This document shows, in pieces, positions 54,913-64,000 of a stretch of DNA of 64,000 nucleotides. The notes under the pieces are model-generated. The model was given only the letters and a program-made list of their open reading frames with translations, had not been told where the DNA came from and searched no databases. The stretch is from Haloactinomyces albus. GTDB taxonomy: Bacteria > Actinomycetota > Actinomycetes > Mycobacteriales > Pseudonocardiaceae. The DNA is taken from assembly GCF_031458135.1 (NCBI RefSeq), contig NZ_JAVDXW010000001.1, forward strand, positions 1,922,001 through 1,986,000. The letters run 5' to 3'. The translations under genes and the position numbers were made by a program. Each line of letters opens with the position of its first letter. The stretch's first letter is position 1.

Positions 54913-54943
54913 TTGAGTCTCCAGCGGCTGGAGGGCCCAGAGT
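54913..54943 (+). promoter_or_regulatory. MerR-type operator-promoter
   Basis: TTGAGT (54913-54918) and CAGAGT (54938-54943) are separated by 19 bp. The spacer holds the perfect dyad CTCCAG-CGG-CTGGAG (54919-54933). A 19-bp spacer with a dyad between the elements is the classic MerR arrangement. Transcription would start close to the GTG at 54951. Confidence 0.65.
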
Positions 54944-55910
54944 GAATCCCGTGGACGACACCGAACCGTACCCGAACAGGCTCTACACGATCGGGGAGCT
55001 GGCACGCCGAACAGGGCTGACGGTCAAGACCATCCGGTTCTATTCCGACAGCGGCGTGGTGCCGCCCACCGACCGCACGCACTCCGGCTACCGGCTTTAC
55101 TCCGTGGAGACGGTGGCTCGGCTCGAACTCGTTCGTACCCTGCGAGAGCTCGGCGCCGGACTCGCGGACATCGAGCGTGTTCTGGCCAAGGAGACCTCAC
55201 TTCGGCAACTGGCCGATGCGCATCTGTCGCTGATCGAGGAACGGATGAGTCTCCTGCGGACCCGGCGCGCCGTGCTGCGGGCGGTCGTGAAACAGGACAG
55301 CACGACCGAGGAGATGGGACTCATGCACAAACTCGCACAGATGTCCGACGAAGAGCGCAACCGGCTCATCGACGAGTTCTGGGATTCCACGACCGAGGGG
55401 CTGAACGTCAATCCCGAGTTCGTGGCCTGGATGCGCTCGGCAAAGCCGAACCTGCCCGAGGACCCGTCGGCGGAACAGGTCGAAGCCTGGATCGAACTCG
55501 CCGAGCTCGTCCAGGACTCCGATTTCCGCAGGCTGGTGCGTGATCTGAACGCCGAGCAGGCGCGGCTGCGCGACACCGGAGAGGGACCCGACACCTCCCA
55601 AGATCGCGCCGAGGGAGGACTGGACGTGCTGGACGAGATCGTCGAGACGCGGAAGTCCGGGACGGCACCCGACTCGGATCGGGCCCGCGCGCTGATCGAC
55701 CAGTTCGCGGGCACGATCGCCCAAGCTCGGGCCACCGAGGACGACGCACGATTCAGGGAAGCGCTCGCCATCGAGTTCGAGCAGCACGACCCGCGGCTGA
55801 CCCGCTACTGGGAGCTGCTGGGCACGATCAACGGCTGGCCGCGTCGGGGAATGCTCTCCGTCGACGACACGGCGTGGCTCGTCGACGCCCTGCGGGCATC
55901 GGCGCAGTGA
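54942..55910 (+). CDS. MerR-family transcriptional regulator
   Basis: 322 aa from GTG at 54942 (GGAGGG upstream), or 319 aa if the GTG at 54951 is used on a leaderless mRNA. Residues 14-80 are the winged HTH: LYTIGELARRTGLTVKTIRFYSDSGVVPP and GYRLYSVETVARLELVRTL. A dimerisation helix follows (SLIEERMSLLRTRRAVLRAVV). The C-terminal 220 residues are a helical effector domain resembling TipAS-like sensors, without an evident metal-binding Cys set. It probably regulates its own promoter. Confidence 0.87.
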   Translation: MNPVDDTEPYPNRLYTIGELARRTGLTVKTIRFYSDSGVVPPTDRTHSGYRLYSVETVARLELVRTLRELGAGLADIERVLAKETSLRQLADAHLSLIEERMSLLRTRRAVLRAVVKQDSTTEEMGLMHKLAQMSDEERNRLIDEFWDSTTEGLNVNPEFVAWMRSAKPNLPEDPSAEQVEAWIELAELVQDSDFRRLVRDLNAEQARLRDTGEGPDTSQDRAEGGLDVLDEIVETRKSGTAPDSDRARALIDQFAGTIAQARATEDDARFREALAIEFEQHDPRLTRYWELLGTINGWPRRGMLSVDDTAWLVDALRASAQ

Positions 55911-55930
55911 CAGTGACAGAGCCACAAAAA

Positions 55931-55952
55931 TGCAGTTTCGCGCGAAACTGCA
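55931..55952. repeat. Palindromic element, copy 5 (TTTCGCGCGAAA core)
   Basis: A perfect 22-bp palindrome with arms TGCAG/CTGCA, flanked by AAAAA on both sides. It lies between the convergent merR and folK genes. Confidence 0.9.
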
Positions 55953-55961
55953 AAAATCGCT

Positions 55962-56498
55962 CTACCGCAGGGTGAGATCGTCTCGGCGGTGGATGCCCGG
56001 GGCGACCTCGCTCGATCCGGGGTCCACCCCGGTACCGACGTGCTCGTCGTCACCGAGCAGAGCACCGAGTAGCGCGGTCACCGGGCCGTGCCCGGGCAGC
56101 TCGGCAGCCGGATCGACGGCCACCCACGGGATCAGCACCGTGGCACGGCTCGGTGTGCCCGGATGCGGCAGCAGCAGATCGGGGTGGTCGCTGTGGACGG
56201 CGTCCACGGCGACCACGTCGACATCGAGAGTACGCGGTCCCCAGCGCTGCTCGCGCCTGCGCTCGGCTTCGCGCTCCAAGGCCTGAGCACGATGCAGCCA
56301 ATCCCACTCGTTCATCTCATCGGACTCGGCGAGCACGACCGCGTTGAGGAAATCCGGCTGATCGGTCACGCCCCAGGCAGCCGTCTCGTACACCGGGGAG
56401 GCCGCGGTCAGCACATCGGCCAGGCCCTCCACCGCCAGCCGCAGGTACGACAGCCGGTCGCCGAGATTCGAACCCAGCGACAACACCGCCTTGCTCAT
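55962..56498 (-). CDS. folK: 6-hydroxymethyl-7,8-dihydropterin pyrophosphokinase
   Basis: 178 aa. [32 protein letters not shown] and the metal-binding '[12 protein letters not shown]' with 'LPHP' are all present. It moves pyrophosphate from ATP to hydroxymethyl-dihydropterin. It overlaps folB by 4 bp and is the last gene of the folE-folP-folB-folK run. Confidence 0.95.
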   Translation of the reverse strand: MSKAVLSLGSNLGDRLSYLRLAVEGLADVLTAASPVYETAAWGVTDQPDFLNAVVLAESDEMNEWDWLHRAQALEREAERRREQRWGPRTLDVDVVAVDAVHSDHPDLLLPHPGTPSRATVLIPWVAVDPAAELPGHGPVTALLGALLGDDEHVGTGVDPGSSEVAPGIHRRDDLTLR

Positions 56499-56887
56499 GC
56501 GGGCACGGTCTCTCCGCCACGACTTCCCCGCCGGGAACGGCGGATGGTCACGGCCACGTCATCGAAGGTCAACGGGATCGGCGCCGACGGCTTGTGCATG
56601 GTGACCTCGACGGCATGCGCCTGATGCTCGGTCATGATGTCGTCGGCGATCTCGGCGGCAACCGTTTCGATCAGGTCCCGCGACGGTCCCGCGACAACGG
56701 CCGCAGCGCGTTCGGCGAGCACACCGTAGTGCAGTGTCCGATCGACATCGTCACTGGAAGCCGCCCCGCCGAGGTCCGCCCACACCGTGATGTCGACCAG
56801 GAACTCCTGACCGTCGCGCTTCTCCGACTCGTACACCCCGTGATTGCCACGCACCCGCAGGCCGGTCACGGTGATCCGGTCAGCCAA
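56495..56887 (-). CDS. folB: Dihydroneopterin aldolase
   Basis: 130 aa from a TTG at 56887, giving [27 protein letters not shown] as in the mycobacterial protein; GGTGGGGG lies just upstream and the start overlaps the folP end by 8 bp. A GTG four codons upstream is possible. The catalytic Glu in GVYESE and the Lys in [11 protein letters not shown] are present. It converts dihydroneopterin to hydroxymethyl-dihydropterin. Confidence 0.92.
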   Translation of the reverse strand: MADRITVTGLRVRGNHGVYESEKRDGQEFLVDITVWADLGGAASSDDVDRTLHYGVLAERAAAVVAGPSRDLIETVAAEIADDIMTEHQAHAVEVTMHKPSAPIPLTFDDVAVTIRRSRRGSRGGETVPA

Positions 56888-57731
56888 CGAAACCCCCACC
56901 GTTGCACCATGCCGCCGTGACAGCCGTCGCGTCCAACGAGCCCTGGACATCGTGCACCCGGACCCCCCAGGCACCACGCTCCGCCGCGAGCGCCGAGACG
57001 ACCGCTGTCGCCGTGTCCCTGCCGGAGGCCGGGCGTGGCTCACCGTCGGAATCGGCGAGGACACGACCGAGGAAACGTTTCCGGGACGCCCCGACCAGCA
57101 CCGGGAAACCCAGGTCGATGAACAGATCGAGCCGATGCAGCAACGCCCAGTCGTGCTCGGCGGTTTTGGCGAACCCCAGGCCGGGATCCAGGACGATCGC
57201 CGATTCGGACACCCCTGCCGCCAGCGCCGCATCCACCTGACGCAGCAACTCGTCGCGCACCTCGGTGACAACGTCGTCGTAGACGGCGAGCGAGTTCATG
57301 TCACGGCTGTGGCCGCGCCAGTGCATCAGCATCAGCGGCAGCCCGCTCTCGGCGGCGACGCGTGCCATATCGGGATCGGCCAGTCCGCCGGAGACGTCGT
57401 TGATCGCGGTCGCCCCCGCCTGTGCCGTCGCCTCCGCGACCTTGGCCCTGGTGGTATCCACACTCACCGGGACACCTGCTGCGACCAGCTCGGTGACCAC
57501 CGGCAGGACCCGCTCGATCTCCGTGGTGGCTGCCACGCGCTCGGATCCGGGACGGGTGGACTCACCACCGACGTCGATCAGGTCCGCACCCCGTGCGTGC
57601 ATCTCGACGCCGTGTGCCACGGCATCCTGGTGATCCAGGTAGCGACCACCATCGGAGAACGAGTTGGGGGTCACGTTCAGCACGCCCATGACCGCACAGC
57701 GGTCCGGCATCGGCAAAGCAGCACTCATCAC
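56880..57731 (-). CDS. folP: Dihydropteroate synthase
   Basis: 283 aa. [43 protein letters not shown] and GASRKRFLG are the substrate-binding signatures. It condenses dihydropterin pyrophosphate with p-aminobenzoate and is the sulfonamide target. It starts 10 bp after folE and overlaps folB. Confidence 0.95.
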   Translation of the reverse strand: MMSAALPMPDRCAVMGVLNVTPNSFSDGGRYLDHQDAVAHGVEMHARGADLIDVGGESTRPGSERVAATTEIERVLPVVTELVAAGVPVSVDTTRAKVAEATAQAGATAINDVSGGLADPDMARVAAESGLPLMLMHWRGHSRDMNSLAVYDDVVTEVRDELLRQVDAALAAGVSESAIVLDPGLGFAKTAEHDWALLHRLDLFIDLGFPVLVGASRKRFLGRVLADSDGEPRPASGRDTATAVVSALAAERGAWGVRVHDVQGSLDATAVTAAWCNGGGFVG

Positions 57732-57741
57732 TTGTCCCGGA

Positions 57742-58383
57742 TCAACGACCGTCTCGAATCAATGCCAAGGCCTCGGACCTGGACGACGCCGACGACCGGA
57801 AGATGCCCCGCACTGCCGAGGTCGTGGTCGTCGAACCCGCCTTGCGCACCCCGCGCATACCCATGCACAGATGCTCGGCCTCGACCACCACGATGACACC
57901 TCGCGGTTCGAGTTTGCGCACCAGTGCATCGGCGATCTGCGAGGTGAGCCGTTCCTGCACCTGCGGACGCTTGGCGTAAAGATCCGCCAACCGGGCAAGC
58001 TTGGAAAGCCCGGTCACCCGTCCGTGCTCGTTCGGGATGTAGCCCACATGCGCCGTTCCGTGGAACGGAAGAAGATGATGTTCACACTGGCTGTACACCG
58101 GAATGTCCCGGACCAGGACGAGCTCTTCATGGGCTTCGTCGAAGGTGCGGTCGAGAACTTCATCCGGATCGATGTACAGCCCCGCGAACAGTTCCTGATA
58201 GGCGCGAGCGACACGGGAAGGTGTTTCCCGCAAGCCCTCCCGATCGGGGTCCTCCCCCGCTGCGCACAGGAGCTCTCGGATCGCGGCCTCGGCGCGGTCG
58301 TGATCGAATGCGGGTTTTTCGTTGGCACCGTGAATGAGCCGGGACTCGTCTCCCGACCCGCTCGGCCCGGTTGCGCTGGTCAC
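57742..58383 (-). CDS. folE: GTP cyclohydrolase I
   Basis: 213 aa from GTG, with GGAGGA upstream. The zinc ligands are in [13 protein letters not shown] and [10 protein letters not shown], and the nucleotide-binding [10 protein letters not shown] is conserved. It makes dihydroneopterin triphosphate from GTP. It is the first gene of the folate operon, 69 bp after ftsH, and may be read from the ftsH transcript. Confidence 0.95.
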   Translation of the reverse strand: MTSATGPSGSGDESRLIHGANEKPAFDHDRAEAAIRELLCAAGEDPDREGLRETPSRVARAYQELFAGLYIDPDEVLDRTFDEAHEELVLVRDIPVYSQCEHHLLPFHGTAHVGYIPNEHGRVTGLSKLARLADLYAKRPQVQERLTSQIADALVRKLEPRGVIVVVEAEHLCMGMRGVRKAGSTTTTSAVRGIFRSSASSRSEALALIRDGR

Positions 58384-58452
58384 TGTGTCGTTCCTCCACC
58401 GGTGGCGGCGCCCGTGGCGAATCCGGGCGCCCATGCCATCCGGAGCCGACGG

Positions 58453-61017
58453 CTACCGATTCGCGGTGCCGTTCCCGTTCTCGTCGCCGGAGTCCGGTCT
58501 CGGGCCGGATGTCCCACCGGTCGACTGCTCACCGTACTGGTCACCTTGCGCAGGGGGATGCTCCGCATTCGGACCCGGCCTGCCGTTGGACTCCCCACCG
58601 AAGTGGTTCGGCTGCGCCTGGTCCTGCTGTCCCCGTTCCCACGAGGGCACCCAGTTGTAGGACTGCTGCTGGTTACCCACCGGTTGCTCCGGACGCCCCG
58701 ACGGCGAGGTCGCCGGAGTCCATCCGGGAGGAGCGCCGTAATTCGGCGGCACTCCCTGCGGGGCCTGGCCGTACTGCCCCGGCTGCGAATACTGCCCGGG
58801 CTGCGGAGGCTGACCGCTCTGGTTGTTCTGTGGAAACTGCGGAGTTCCCGAGGGCTGCCCGGCAGGAGGCTGTTGGCCTGCGGGAGGATGCCCGGCCTGC
58901 GGGGGCTGACCATCGACCGCGGGATACGGGTTCTGTTGACCGTATGCCCCGGGAGCCTGGGTAGTCTGCCCCTGCTGCGGGTTCTGCCAGCCGTGCTGCT
59001 GATCAGCGTACTGCGGCGGTCCGGAACCGTTCGAACCCTGCGTGACACCGATCGGCGTCGGCCCGGGCTGTTCGCTGACCGGTGGCCACGGTTCGCCGCG
59101 TTCCATGGCTTCCTCACCGGGTGTTTTGACCGGCGGCTTGTCCGACGGCGTACGACCACCGAAATCGTTGAACGTGGTGATCCGGGGACGCTTCTCCACC
59201 TGGGAGAAGATCCGCTCCAGTTCCTGCCGGTTCAGCGTCTCCTGCTCGATGACCTCCAGCACCAGGTTGTCGAGCACGTCGCGGTAGGTGTTGAGAATCT
59301 CCCACGCCTCGGTGTGCGCGGCCTCGATGAGCTTGCGCACCTCCTCGTCGATCTCGTGGGCGACCTCGAACGAGTAGTTCGGCTGTTGGCCTGCCGAGCG
59401 GCCGAGGAAGGGATCGCCTTCCTCCTTGCCGTACTTCACCGCGCCGAGCCTGGCCGTCATGCCGTACTCGGTGACCATCGCCCGGGCGATCTTGGTCGCC
59501 TGATCGATATCGCTGGACGCACCCGTGGTGGGCTCGTGGAAGACGAGTTCCTCGGCCGAGCGACCGCCCAGCGCGAACACCAGCCGACCGATCATCTCCG
59601 ACCGGGTCATCATGTCCTTGTCGTCCTCGGGGACGACCAGCGCATGCCCACCCGTGCGGCCACGCGGGAGAATCGTGAGCTTGTAGACCGGCTCCAGGTC
59701 GGGCATCGCCCAGGCGGCCAGCGCGTGTCCGCCCTCGTGGTAGGCGGTGATCTTCTTGTCCCGCTCGGAGATGATCTTGGTCTTGCGTCGCGGGCCACCG
59801 ATCACGCGGTCGACCGACTCCTCCAGAGCCGCTCCGGTGATGAGCTGTCCGTTCTCCCTGGCCGTGAGCAGTGCCGCCTCGTTGACGACGTTCTCCAGAT
59901 CGGCACCGGAGAAGCCGACGGTGCGTTTGGCCAGACCTTCCATGTCCGCATCCGGCGCCAGCGGCTTGCCCTTGGAGTGCACCCCGAGAATCGCCTTGCG
60001 ACCACGCAGGTCGGGCGCGGACACCGGGATCTGCCGGTCGAACCGACCGGGCCGCAGCAGCGCCGGGTCCAGGGTGTCCGAGCGGTTGGTCGCGGCGATC
60101 AGAATGATGCCACCCCGCGAGTCGAACCCGTCCATCTCGACCAGGAGCTGGTTCAACGTCTGTTCGCGCTCGTCGTGGCCACCGCCCAGGCCCGCGCCGC
60201 GCTGACGCCCGACGGCGTCGATCTCGTCGACGAAGACGATGCACGGTGCGTTCTGCTTGGCCTGTTCGAACAGGTCGCGTACGCGCGAGGCACCCACACC
60301 GACGAACATCTCCACGAAGTCCGACCCGGAGATGGAGTAGAACGGCACACCGGCCTCACCGGCCACGGCGCGGGCAAGCAGCGTCTTACCGGTCCCCGGA
60401 GGCCCGTACAGCAGCACACCCTTGGGGATCTTCGCGCCCAGTGCCTGGTATCGCGTCGGATGCTGCAGGAAGTCCTTGATTTCGTGCAGTTCCTCGACGG
60501 CCTCGTCAGCACCCGCGACATCGCCGAACAGTGTCTTGGGCATGTCCTTGGTGAACTGCTTGGCCTTGGACTTGCCGAAGTTGAGAACCTTGCTTCCGCC
60601 GCCCTGCGCGTTGTTCATCATCCACATGAGCAGCAGGACCAGCAGGCCCAGCGGGATCATGTAGATGAGCAGTTGGCTCCAGAACGAGCTCTGGGTGTAC
60701 TCGGTGTCCCAGTTGCCCACCTGGGCCTGGCGAATCTCACTGACGATCTCGTCGGTGGCGCCGGCGGGGAACTGCGCGATGATGCGGTTGCTGCCCTCGA
60801 CCTGGGTTCCCTGGTTCAGGGTGAGCTTGAGCCGCTGTTCCTTGTCCTCGATGGTGGCCTCGGCCACGTTGCCCTGCGAGATCTGCTGCAGAGCCGTCGA
60901 CGTGGACACGTCGGTATAGCCTCGCGTGTCGTCGAAGAGCACGTTGAAGCCGTAGAACAGCAGCAACACCGCCAGAAGCCACAGCAGCGGGTTGCGGAGC
61001 AGGCGCTTTCGGTCCAT
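58453..61017 (-). CDS. ftsH: ATP-dependent membrane zinc metalloprotease FtsH
   Basis: 854 aa. Two transmembrane helices (about 9-27 and 114-134) flank an extracytoplasmic domain. The AAA module has Walker A GPPGTGKT at 205-212 and Walker [10 protein letters not shown], and the protease has H427-E-G-G-H431. It degrades membrane and short-lived proteins. After about residue 610 comes a 245-residue disordered tail of Pro, Gln and Gly with [13 protein letters not shown]-type repeats, much longer than in E. coli. Confidence 0.96.
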   Translation of the reverse strand: MDRKRLLRNPLLWLLAVLLLFYGFNVLFDDTRGYTDVSTSTALQQISQGNVAEATIEDKEQRLKLTLNQGTQVEGSNRIIAQFPAGATDEIVSEIRQAQVGNWDTEYTQSSFWSQLLIYMIPLGLLVLLLMWMMNNAQGGGSKVLNFGKSKAKQFTKDMPKTLFGDVAGADEAVEELHEIKDFLQHPTRYQALGAKIPKGVLLYGPPGTGKTLLARAVAGEAGVPFYSISGSDFVEMFVGVGASRVRDLFEQAKQNAPCIVFVDEIDAVGRQRGAGLGGGHDEREQTLNQLLVEMDGFDSRGGIILIAATNRSDTLDPALLRPGRFDRQIPVSAPDLRGRKAILGVHSKGKPLAPDADMEGLAKRTVGFSGADLENVVNEAALLTARENGQLITGAALEESVDRVIGGPRRKTKIISERDKKITAYHEGGHALAAWAMPDLEPVYKLTILPRGRTGGHALVVPEDDKDMMTRSEMIGRLVFALGGRSAEELVFHEPTTGASSDIDQATKIARAMVTEYGMTARLGAVKYGKEEGDPFLGRSAGQQPNYSFEVAHEIDEEVRKLIEAAHTEAWEILNTYRDVLDNLVLEVIEQETLNRQELERIFSQVEKRPRITTFNDFGGRTPSDKPPVKTPGEEAMERGEPWPPVSEQPGPTPIGVTQGSNGSGPPQYADQQHGWQNPQQGQTTQAPGAYGQQNPYPAVDGQPPQAGHPPAGQQPPAGQPSGTPQFPQNNQSGQPPQPGQYSQPGQYGQAPQGVPPNYGAPPGWTPATSPSGRPEQPVGNQQQSYNWVPSWERGQQDQAQPNHFGGESNGRPGPNAEHPPAQGDQYGEQSTGGTSGPRPDSGDENGNGTANR

Positions 61018-61534
61018 TCACTTGCGGCCGGCGGGCGGCCTCGACCCTCCCTGACTTTCACGTCGGGCGGCGGCAGGCGTCCATGTCGACGTCCACCCCC
61101 GGTTCAGACCAGCGTACCGCTCGCCACAGCAGCGAGGCTGCACGAGTCGTTCCGCAGGTGTTCCAGGCTACCCACCCATCGACCTCAACGAGTGGGAAAC
61201 CTCAAGAGTTCCATCGATGAGCAGCAGCTTGTGTGTTTCGCAACACCGGCTGACCGGATCGACCGGACCGTGGTTGCGATCAGCGGTCTTCCTCCGGGCG
61301 TTGCCCGCCATCGAGATCCGAAACCACACGTGCTCATGGCAGTGATCCGCCGTCCGGCCACACACGGTCGGTGAAGGCCCCCGAGGATGAAGTATCACCG
61401 CACAGGTGGCTGCCTACGGCAGATCTCCCTACGGCAGAGCTCCCTACGACAGGACACCCTACGACAGGGCACCATGATCGGCTGCTCGATCTCATCACTT
61501 TTATACCCCAACAGCCCGGAACCGGAAAAAATTC
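61018..61534. other. ftsH upstream region
   Basis: 517 bp between hpt and ftsH, both on the minus strand. It contains the 15-bp repeat at 61413-61472. I found no confident promoter, hairpin or gene. A 60-codon open frame on the plus strand (61371-61553) runs through the repeat and looks spurious. Confidence 0.4.
61413..61472. repeat. Degenerate 15-bp tandem repeat x4
   Basis: Four consecutive units start CCTACGGCAG, CCTACGGCAG, CCTACGACAG and CCTACGACAG at 61413, 61428, 61443 and 61458. The first two and last two form similar pairs, suggesting stepwise duplication. It is non-coding. Confidence 0.8.
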
Positions 61535-62092
61535 CTACGCCCCCGAGGTATAGACCTTCGGGTCGAGGCTGCCGATGTAGGGCAGGTCTCGGTAGCGCTC
61601 GGCGAAGTCGAGACCGTAGCCGACGACGAACTCGTTGGGGATGTCGAAACCGACATAGCGCAACGGCACCTCGACCTGCACGGCGTCGGGCTTGCGCAGC
61701 AACGTGCAGACCTCCAGCGAGGCCGGTCCGCGCGAAGCCAGATTCTTCAGTAGCCACGACAACGTCAGGCCGGAGTCGATGATGTCCTCGACGATCAGCA
61801 CGTGCTTGCCCGCGATGTCCCGATCGAGGTCCTTGAGAATGCGCACCACTCCGGACGACGAGGTCGACGACCCGTAGGAACTGACCGCCATGAACTCCAG
61901 CTGAGCGGGCTGTGGAAGCGCCCGGGCGAGATCGGTCATCACCATCACGGCCCCCTTGAGCACGCCGACCAGCACCAGGTCACCCCCTTGACTGTGCTGG
62001 TAATCCTCGTCGATCTGCTTGGCCAGTTCGGTGATCTTGTCGTTGATCTGCTGCTCGGTGATGAGCACGGAGGCAATGTCGCCGTCGTACAC
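61535..62092 (-). CDS. hpt: Hypoxanthine phosphoribosyltransferase
   Basis: 185 aa from GTG. The PRPP-binding motif [32 protein letters not shown], and the flexible-loop region [14 protein letters not shown] are diagnostic. It salvages hypoxanthine and guanine into IMP and GMP. tilS lies 47 bp upstream on the same strand, and the two are probably co-transcribed, as in many bacteria. Confidence 0.94.
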   Translation of the reverse strand: MYDGDIASVLITEQQINDKITELAKQIDEDYQHSQGGDLVLVGVLKGAVMVMTDLARALPQPAQLEFMAVSSYGSSTSSSGVVRILKDLDRDIAGKHVLIVEDIIDSGLTLSWLLKNLASRGPASLEVCTLLRKPDAVQVEVPLRYVGFDIPNEFVVGYGLDFAERYRDLPYIGSLDPKVYTSGA

Positions 62093-62139
62093 GGCCCGGC
62101 TTCCCCTCTCGGTTTTTCTGGTGCGCGTTCATCCGCCGC

Positions 62140-63129
62140 TCACCCTGTCGGCGGTATGCGTTCACCACATTCCACCAGAAGCGTGCCACGCGCGCGTCGC
62201 AGCACAAAGTTACCCGGCAGTGCGTGACCACCCTGGCCGCGCCACTGCCCGACAAGCGCGTCCGCTTCACGCAAATGAGCGTCACTGAGTTCAGGAACGC
62301 CCTGGTCCAGCAACCACCTGCGCAGGACCCGCCGCCGCACCGCAGGAGGCTCGGCGGCAAGCGATGCGGCATCGAGCACGCCATCGGCTTCCACGTTCCG
62401 GCGGACCCTGTCGGCGATTCCGTCCAGAGCGTCGACATCGTCCTGCAGCTGCTCGGCGGTGCGCGCCAGCGCAGCCGTCACCCCACCCTGCAGCACCTCC
62501 TCCAGCAGCGGAAGCGCCTCGGTACGCAGGCGCACGCGCGTGAACCGCGGATCCGCGTTGTGCGGGTCCTGCCACGGCCGCAAACCGAGCGCCGCACACG
62601 CTTGTACCGTCGTGGTGCGCGACACTCCCAGAAACGGCCGTGCCCAAGGCACATCCAATGGCCGCATCCCGCCGATCGACCTCGGACCCGAGCCCCGACC
62701 GAGTCCGAGCAGCACGGTCTCGGCCTGGTCGTCGAGGGTGTGCCCCAGCAGCACGAGCGCACCGTGCGGGCGCAACTCGGTCAGCGCCGCGTAACGGGCG
62801 CGGCGAGCCGCCGCCTCGGTCCCCCCGGCATCGCCGACCCGAACCCGCACCGTGCGCACCTCGTCGCACCCGAGCTCGGTGAGCTGTTCGGCGGCGCGGG
62901 CCGCCACGCAGGCGGATCCGGATTGCAGATCGTGGTCGACGACAGCGCCGTGCACCGCCATGCCACGCCGGTGCGCCACGTGTGTGGTCGCGGCGGCGAG
63001 CGCCAGCGAATCAGCACCGCCGGAGCACGCGACCATCACAGGAGCATCGAGATACGGCGCGGCCTCGGCAGATCCGAGAAGACGGCGGACGGCGGCGCGC
63101 ACGGCGCTCACGGAAGGGGCAGGTGGCAC
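62140..63129 (-). CDS. tilS: tRNA(Ile)-lysidine synthase
   Basis: 329 aa from GTG; this start follows the stop of the upstream gene and gives the mycobacterial length. The PP-loop VACSGGADSLAL (SGGADS at 36-41), LLGHTLDDQAETVLLGLGRGSG and RPFLGVSR are present. It converts C34 of the tRNA-Ile CAU anticodon to lysidine. The C-terminal helical domain is short, as in other actinobacteria. Confidence 0.94.
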   Translation of the reverse strand: MPPAPSVSAVRAAVRRLLGSAEAAPYLDAPVMVACSGGADSLALAAATTHVAHRRGMAVHGAVVDHDLQSGSACVAARAAEQLTELGCDEVRTVRVRVGDAGGTEAAARRARYAALTELRPHGALVLLGHTLDDQAETVLLGLGRGSGPRSIGGMRPLDVPWARPFLGVSRTTTVQACAALGLRPWQDPHNADPRFTRVRLRTEALPLLEEVLQGGVTAALARTAEQLQDDVDALDGIADRVRRNVEADGVLDAASLAAEPPAVRRRVLRRWLLDQGVPELSDAHLREADALVGQWRGQGGHALPGNFVLRRARGTLLVECGERIPPTG

Positions 63130-63154
63130 GGCGCCATTCTCCCGCGCTCCCTGC

Positions 63155-64000
63155 TCAGCCGTGGACGCGGCGGAGCCACCTGGCGGGCTCGGCGATCTCG
63201 GCACGGGAGGGCAGGCATTCGGGGTCGCTCCACACGGCGTTGAACCCGTCCATTCCGACAGCCTCCACGACGTGCCTGGTGAACGCGGCCCCCTGCGCGT
63301 ACTGCTTGATCTTCGCGTCAACGCCGAGCAGGCTGCGCAACAACCGGTCGAGGAGGCCGCCACCCGCACGTCGTTCGGTGAATCGGCTGCGGATGGTGTG
63401 CACGGTGGGCACCACGCGGGGACCGACGGCATCCATGACGTGATCGGCATGCCCCTCCAGCAATGTGGAGATCGCGATGATCCGATCCAGGGCGGCACGC
63501 TGCCGGGGACTCTGCAGCAACTCGATCACACCGAGCATGCCGGGACTGGACTCACCGATCCCGTCTCGCTCGTTTTCGCTGTGGCCGGACCCACTGCGAC
63601 CGGACCGCAGCTCCCGGAACACCGCGGGCAACCGGCTCAGCAACTCACTCGTCGACCCGTCCATCTCGGTGAGCAGACTTCCGAGGCTGGTGGCGAAGTG
63701 GTCACGTAGCCACGGCACGGCATTGAACTGCAGGCGGTGCGTCGACTCGTGCAGGCACACCCACATCTGGAAGTCCTCCTCCGGGACCTCCAGGGCACGC
63801 TGGGCGGACACGATGTTCGGAGCGACCAGCAGGAGCCTGCCGGGACGGTCACTGCCGGGCACCGGCGTGAACGGGTCGTACTGCCCGAGCACCTTGGTCC
63901 CGAGATAGGACAGCACAACACCCGCCTGCACACCCGCACCACGGCTGCCGAGCCCGCTCAGCAGGTCTCCATCCCCGCCACGGTCGGTGCCCGCGGTGGC
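63155..64000 (-). CDS. DUF2342-type zinc-dependent metalloprotease (5' end cut by window)
   Basis: 282 residues are visible, and the frame is open to base 64000, so the N-terminus lies outside. The zinc motif is H-E-S-T-H in VCLHESTHRLQF, followed by the family pattern HFATSL, LLEGHADHVMDAVG and AKIKQYAQGAAF. This matches the DUF2342/'coenzyme F420 biosynthesis-associated' family next to tilS in mycobacteria. The F420 link comes from genome association only, and function is unproven. The metal ligands are intact. Confidence 0.88.
   Translation of the reverse strand, partial: ATAGTDRGGDGDLLSGLGSRGAGVQAGVVLSYLGTKVLGQYDPFTPVPGSDRPGRLLLVAPNIVSAQRALEVPEEDFQMWVCLHESTHRLQFNAVPWLRDHFATSLGSLLTEMDGSTSELLSRLPAVFRELRSGRSGSGHSENERDGIGESSPGMLGVIELLQSPRQRAALDRIIAISTLLEGHADHVMDAVGPRVVPTVHTIRSRFTERRAGGGLLDRLLRSLLGVDAKIKQYAQGAAFTRHVVEAVGMDGFNAVWSDPECLPSRAEIAEPARWLRRVHG

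Noticed and set aside
57664-61374. A 1236-codon open frame opposite folE and ftsH
   Set aside because: Antisense shadow of two well-supported genes; no recognisable domain or ribosome site.
61371-61553. 60-codon plus-strand frame upstream of ftsH
   Set aside because: Mostly translation of the 15-bp repeat (TADLPTAELP); no ribosome site or homology seen.

Overview
This is a GC-rich actinobacterial chromosome segment. The backbone gene order matches, gene for gene over long stretches, the part of the Mycobacterium tuberculosis chromosome that I recall as Rv3579c to Rv3626c: rlmB-cysS-ispF-ispD-carD-lpqE-radA-disA-mutY, then mhuD, clpC, lsr2, lysS, coaX-panD-panC-DUF2520, the Ala/Arg/Pro-rich membrane protein, DUF3180, folK-folB-folP-folE, ftsH, hpt, tilS and the DUF2342 metalloprotease. 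Nothing typical of mycobacteria (PE/PPE, mce) is present. An XRE/DUF397 pair, an AfsR-type regulator and a DUF4178/DUF4247/speE cluster suggest a filamentous relative in the Pseudonocardiales. The order-level placement is inference.

Layout. 1-2.6 kb: a trehalose-phosphatase fused to a GH15 hydrolase. 2.8-7.0 kb: a five-gene membrane/polyamine operon (DUF4178, DUF4247, a two-TM protein, DUF350, membrane-fused spermidine synthase). 7.1-11.9 kb: a LacI regulator, the znuACB zinc importer behind a Fur-family-like box, and an ABM-fold monooxygenase. 12-21.3 kb: the conserved rlmB-to-disA block, interrupted by a HAD hydrolase and a Phd/VapC toxin-antitoxin pair. 21.4-26.2 kb: mutY, a 2'-5' RNA ligase-like protein, a degenerate ABC ATPase with a YhgE/Pip membrane protein, and a MhuD-type haem oxygenase. 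26.3-38.3 kb is the accessory region: an EEP hydrolase, a DrrAB exporter, a DASS symporter, an AfsR-like regulator, a DedA protein, and an XRE/DUF397 pair followed by an EndoU nuclease with a probable immunity protein. 38.4-46 kb: clpC, a siderophore-iron importer with two overlapping iron boxes, and lsr2. 46.4-64 kb: lysS, pantothenate/CoA genes, PrsW, two membrane proteins, a MerR regulator, the folate operon, ftsH, hpt, tilS and a metalloprotease cut by the window end.

How the genes work together. Metal homeostasis is prominent: zinc uptake, iron-siderophore uptake and haem iron release. Cofactor supply (isoprenoid, pantothenate, folate) sits beside general housekeeping (CarD, RadA, c-di-AMP, ClpC, FtsH, Lsr2).

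The most unusual signal is not a gene. A family of five perfect intergenic palindromes shares one invariant 12-bp core, TTTCGCGCGAAA, and their arms differ between copies but always co-vary (7055, 21365, 29380, 48872, 55931). Other non-coding structure includes a perfect six-copy 16-bp minisatellite before the symporter gene, smaller tandem repeats, a C17 tract and several strong terminator hairpins. I saw no rRNA, tRNA, CRISPR array, insertion sequence or prophage.
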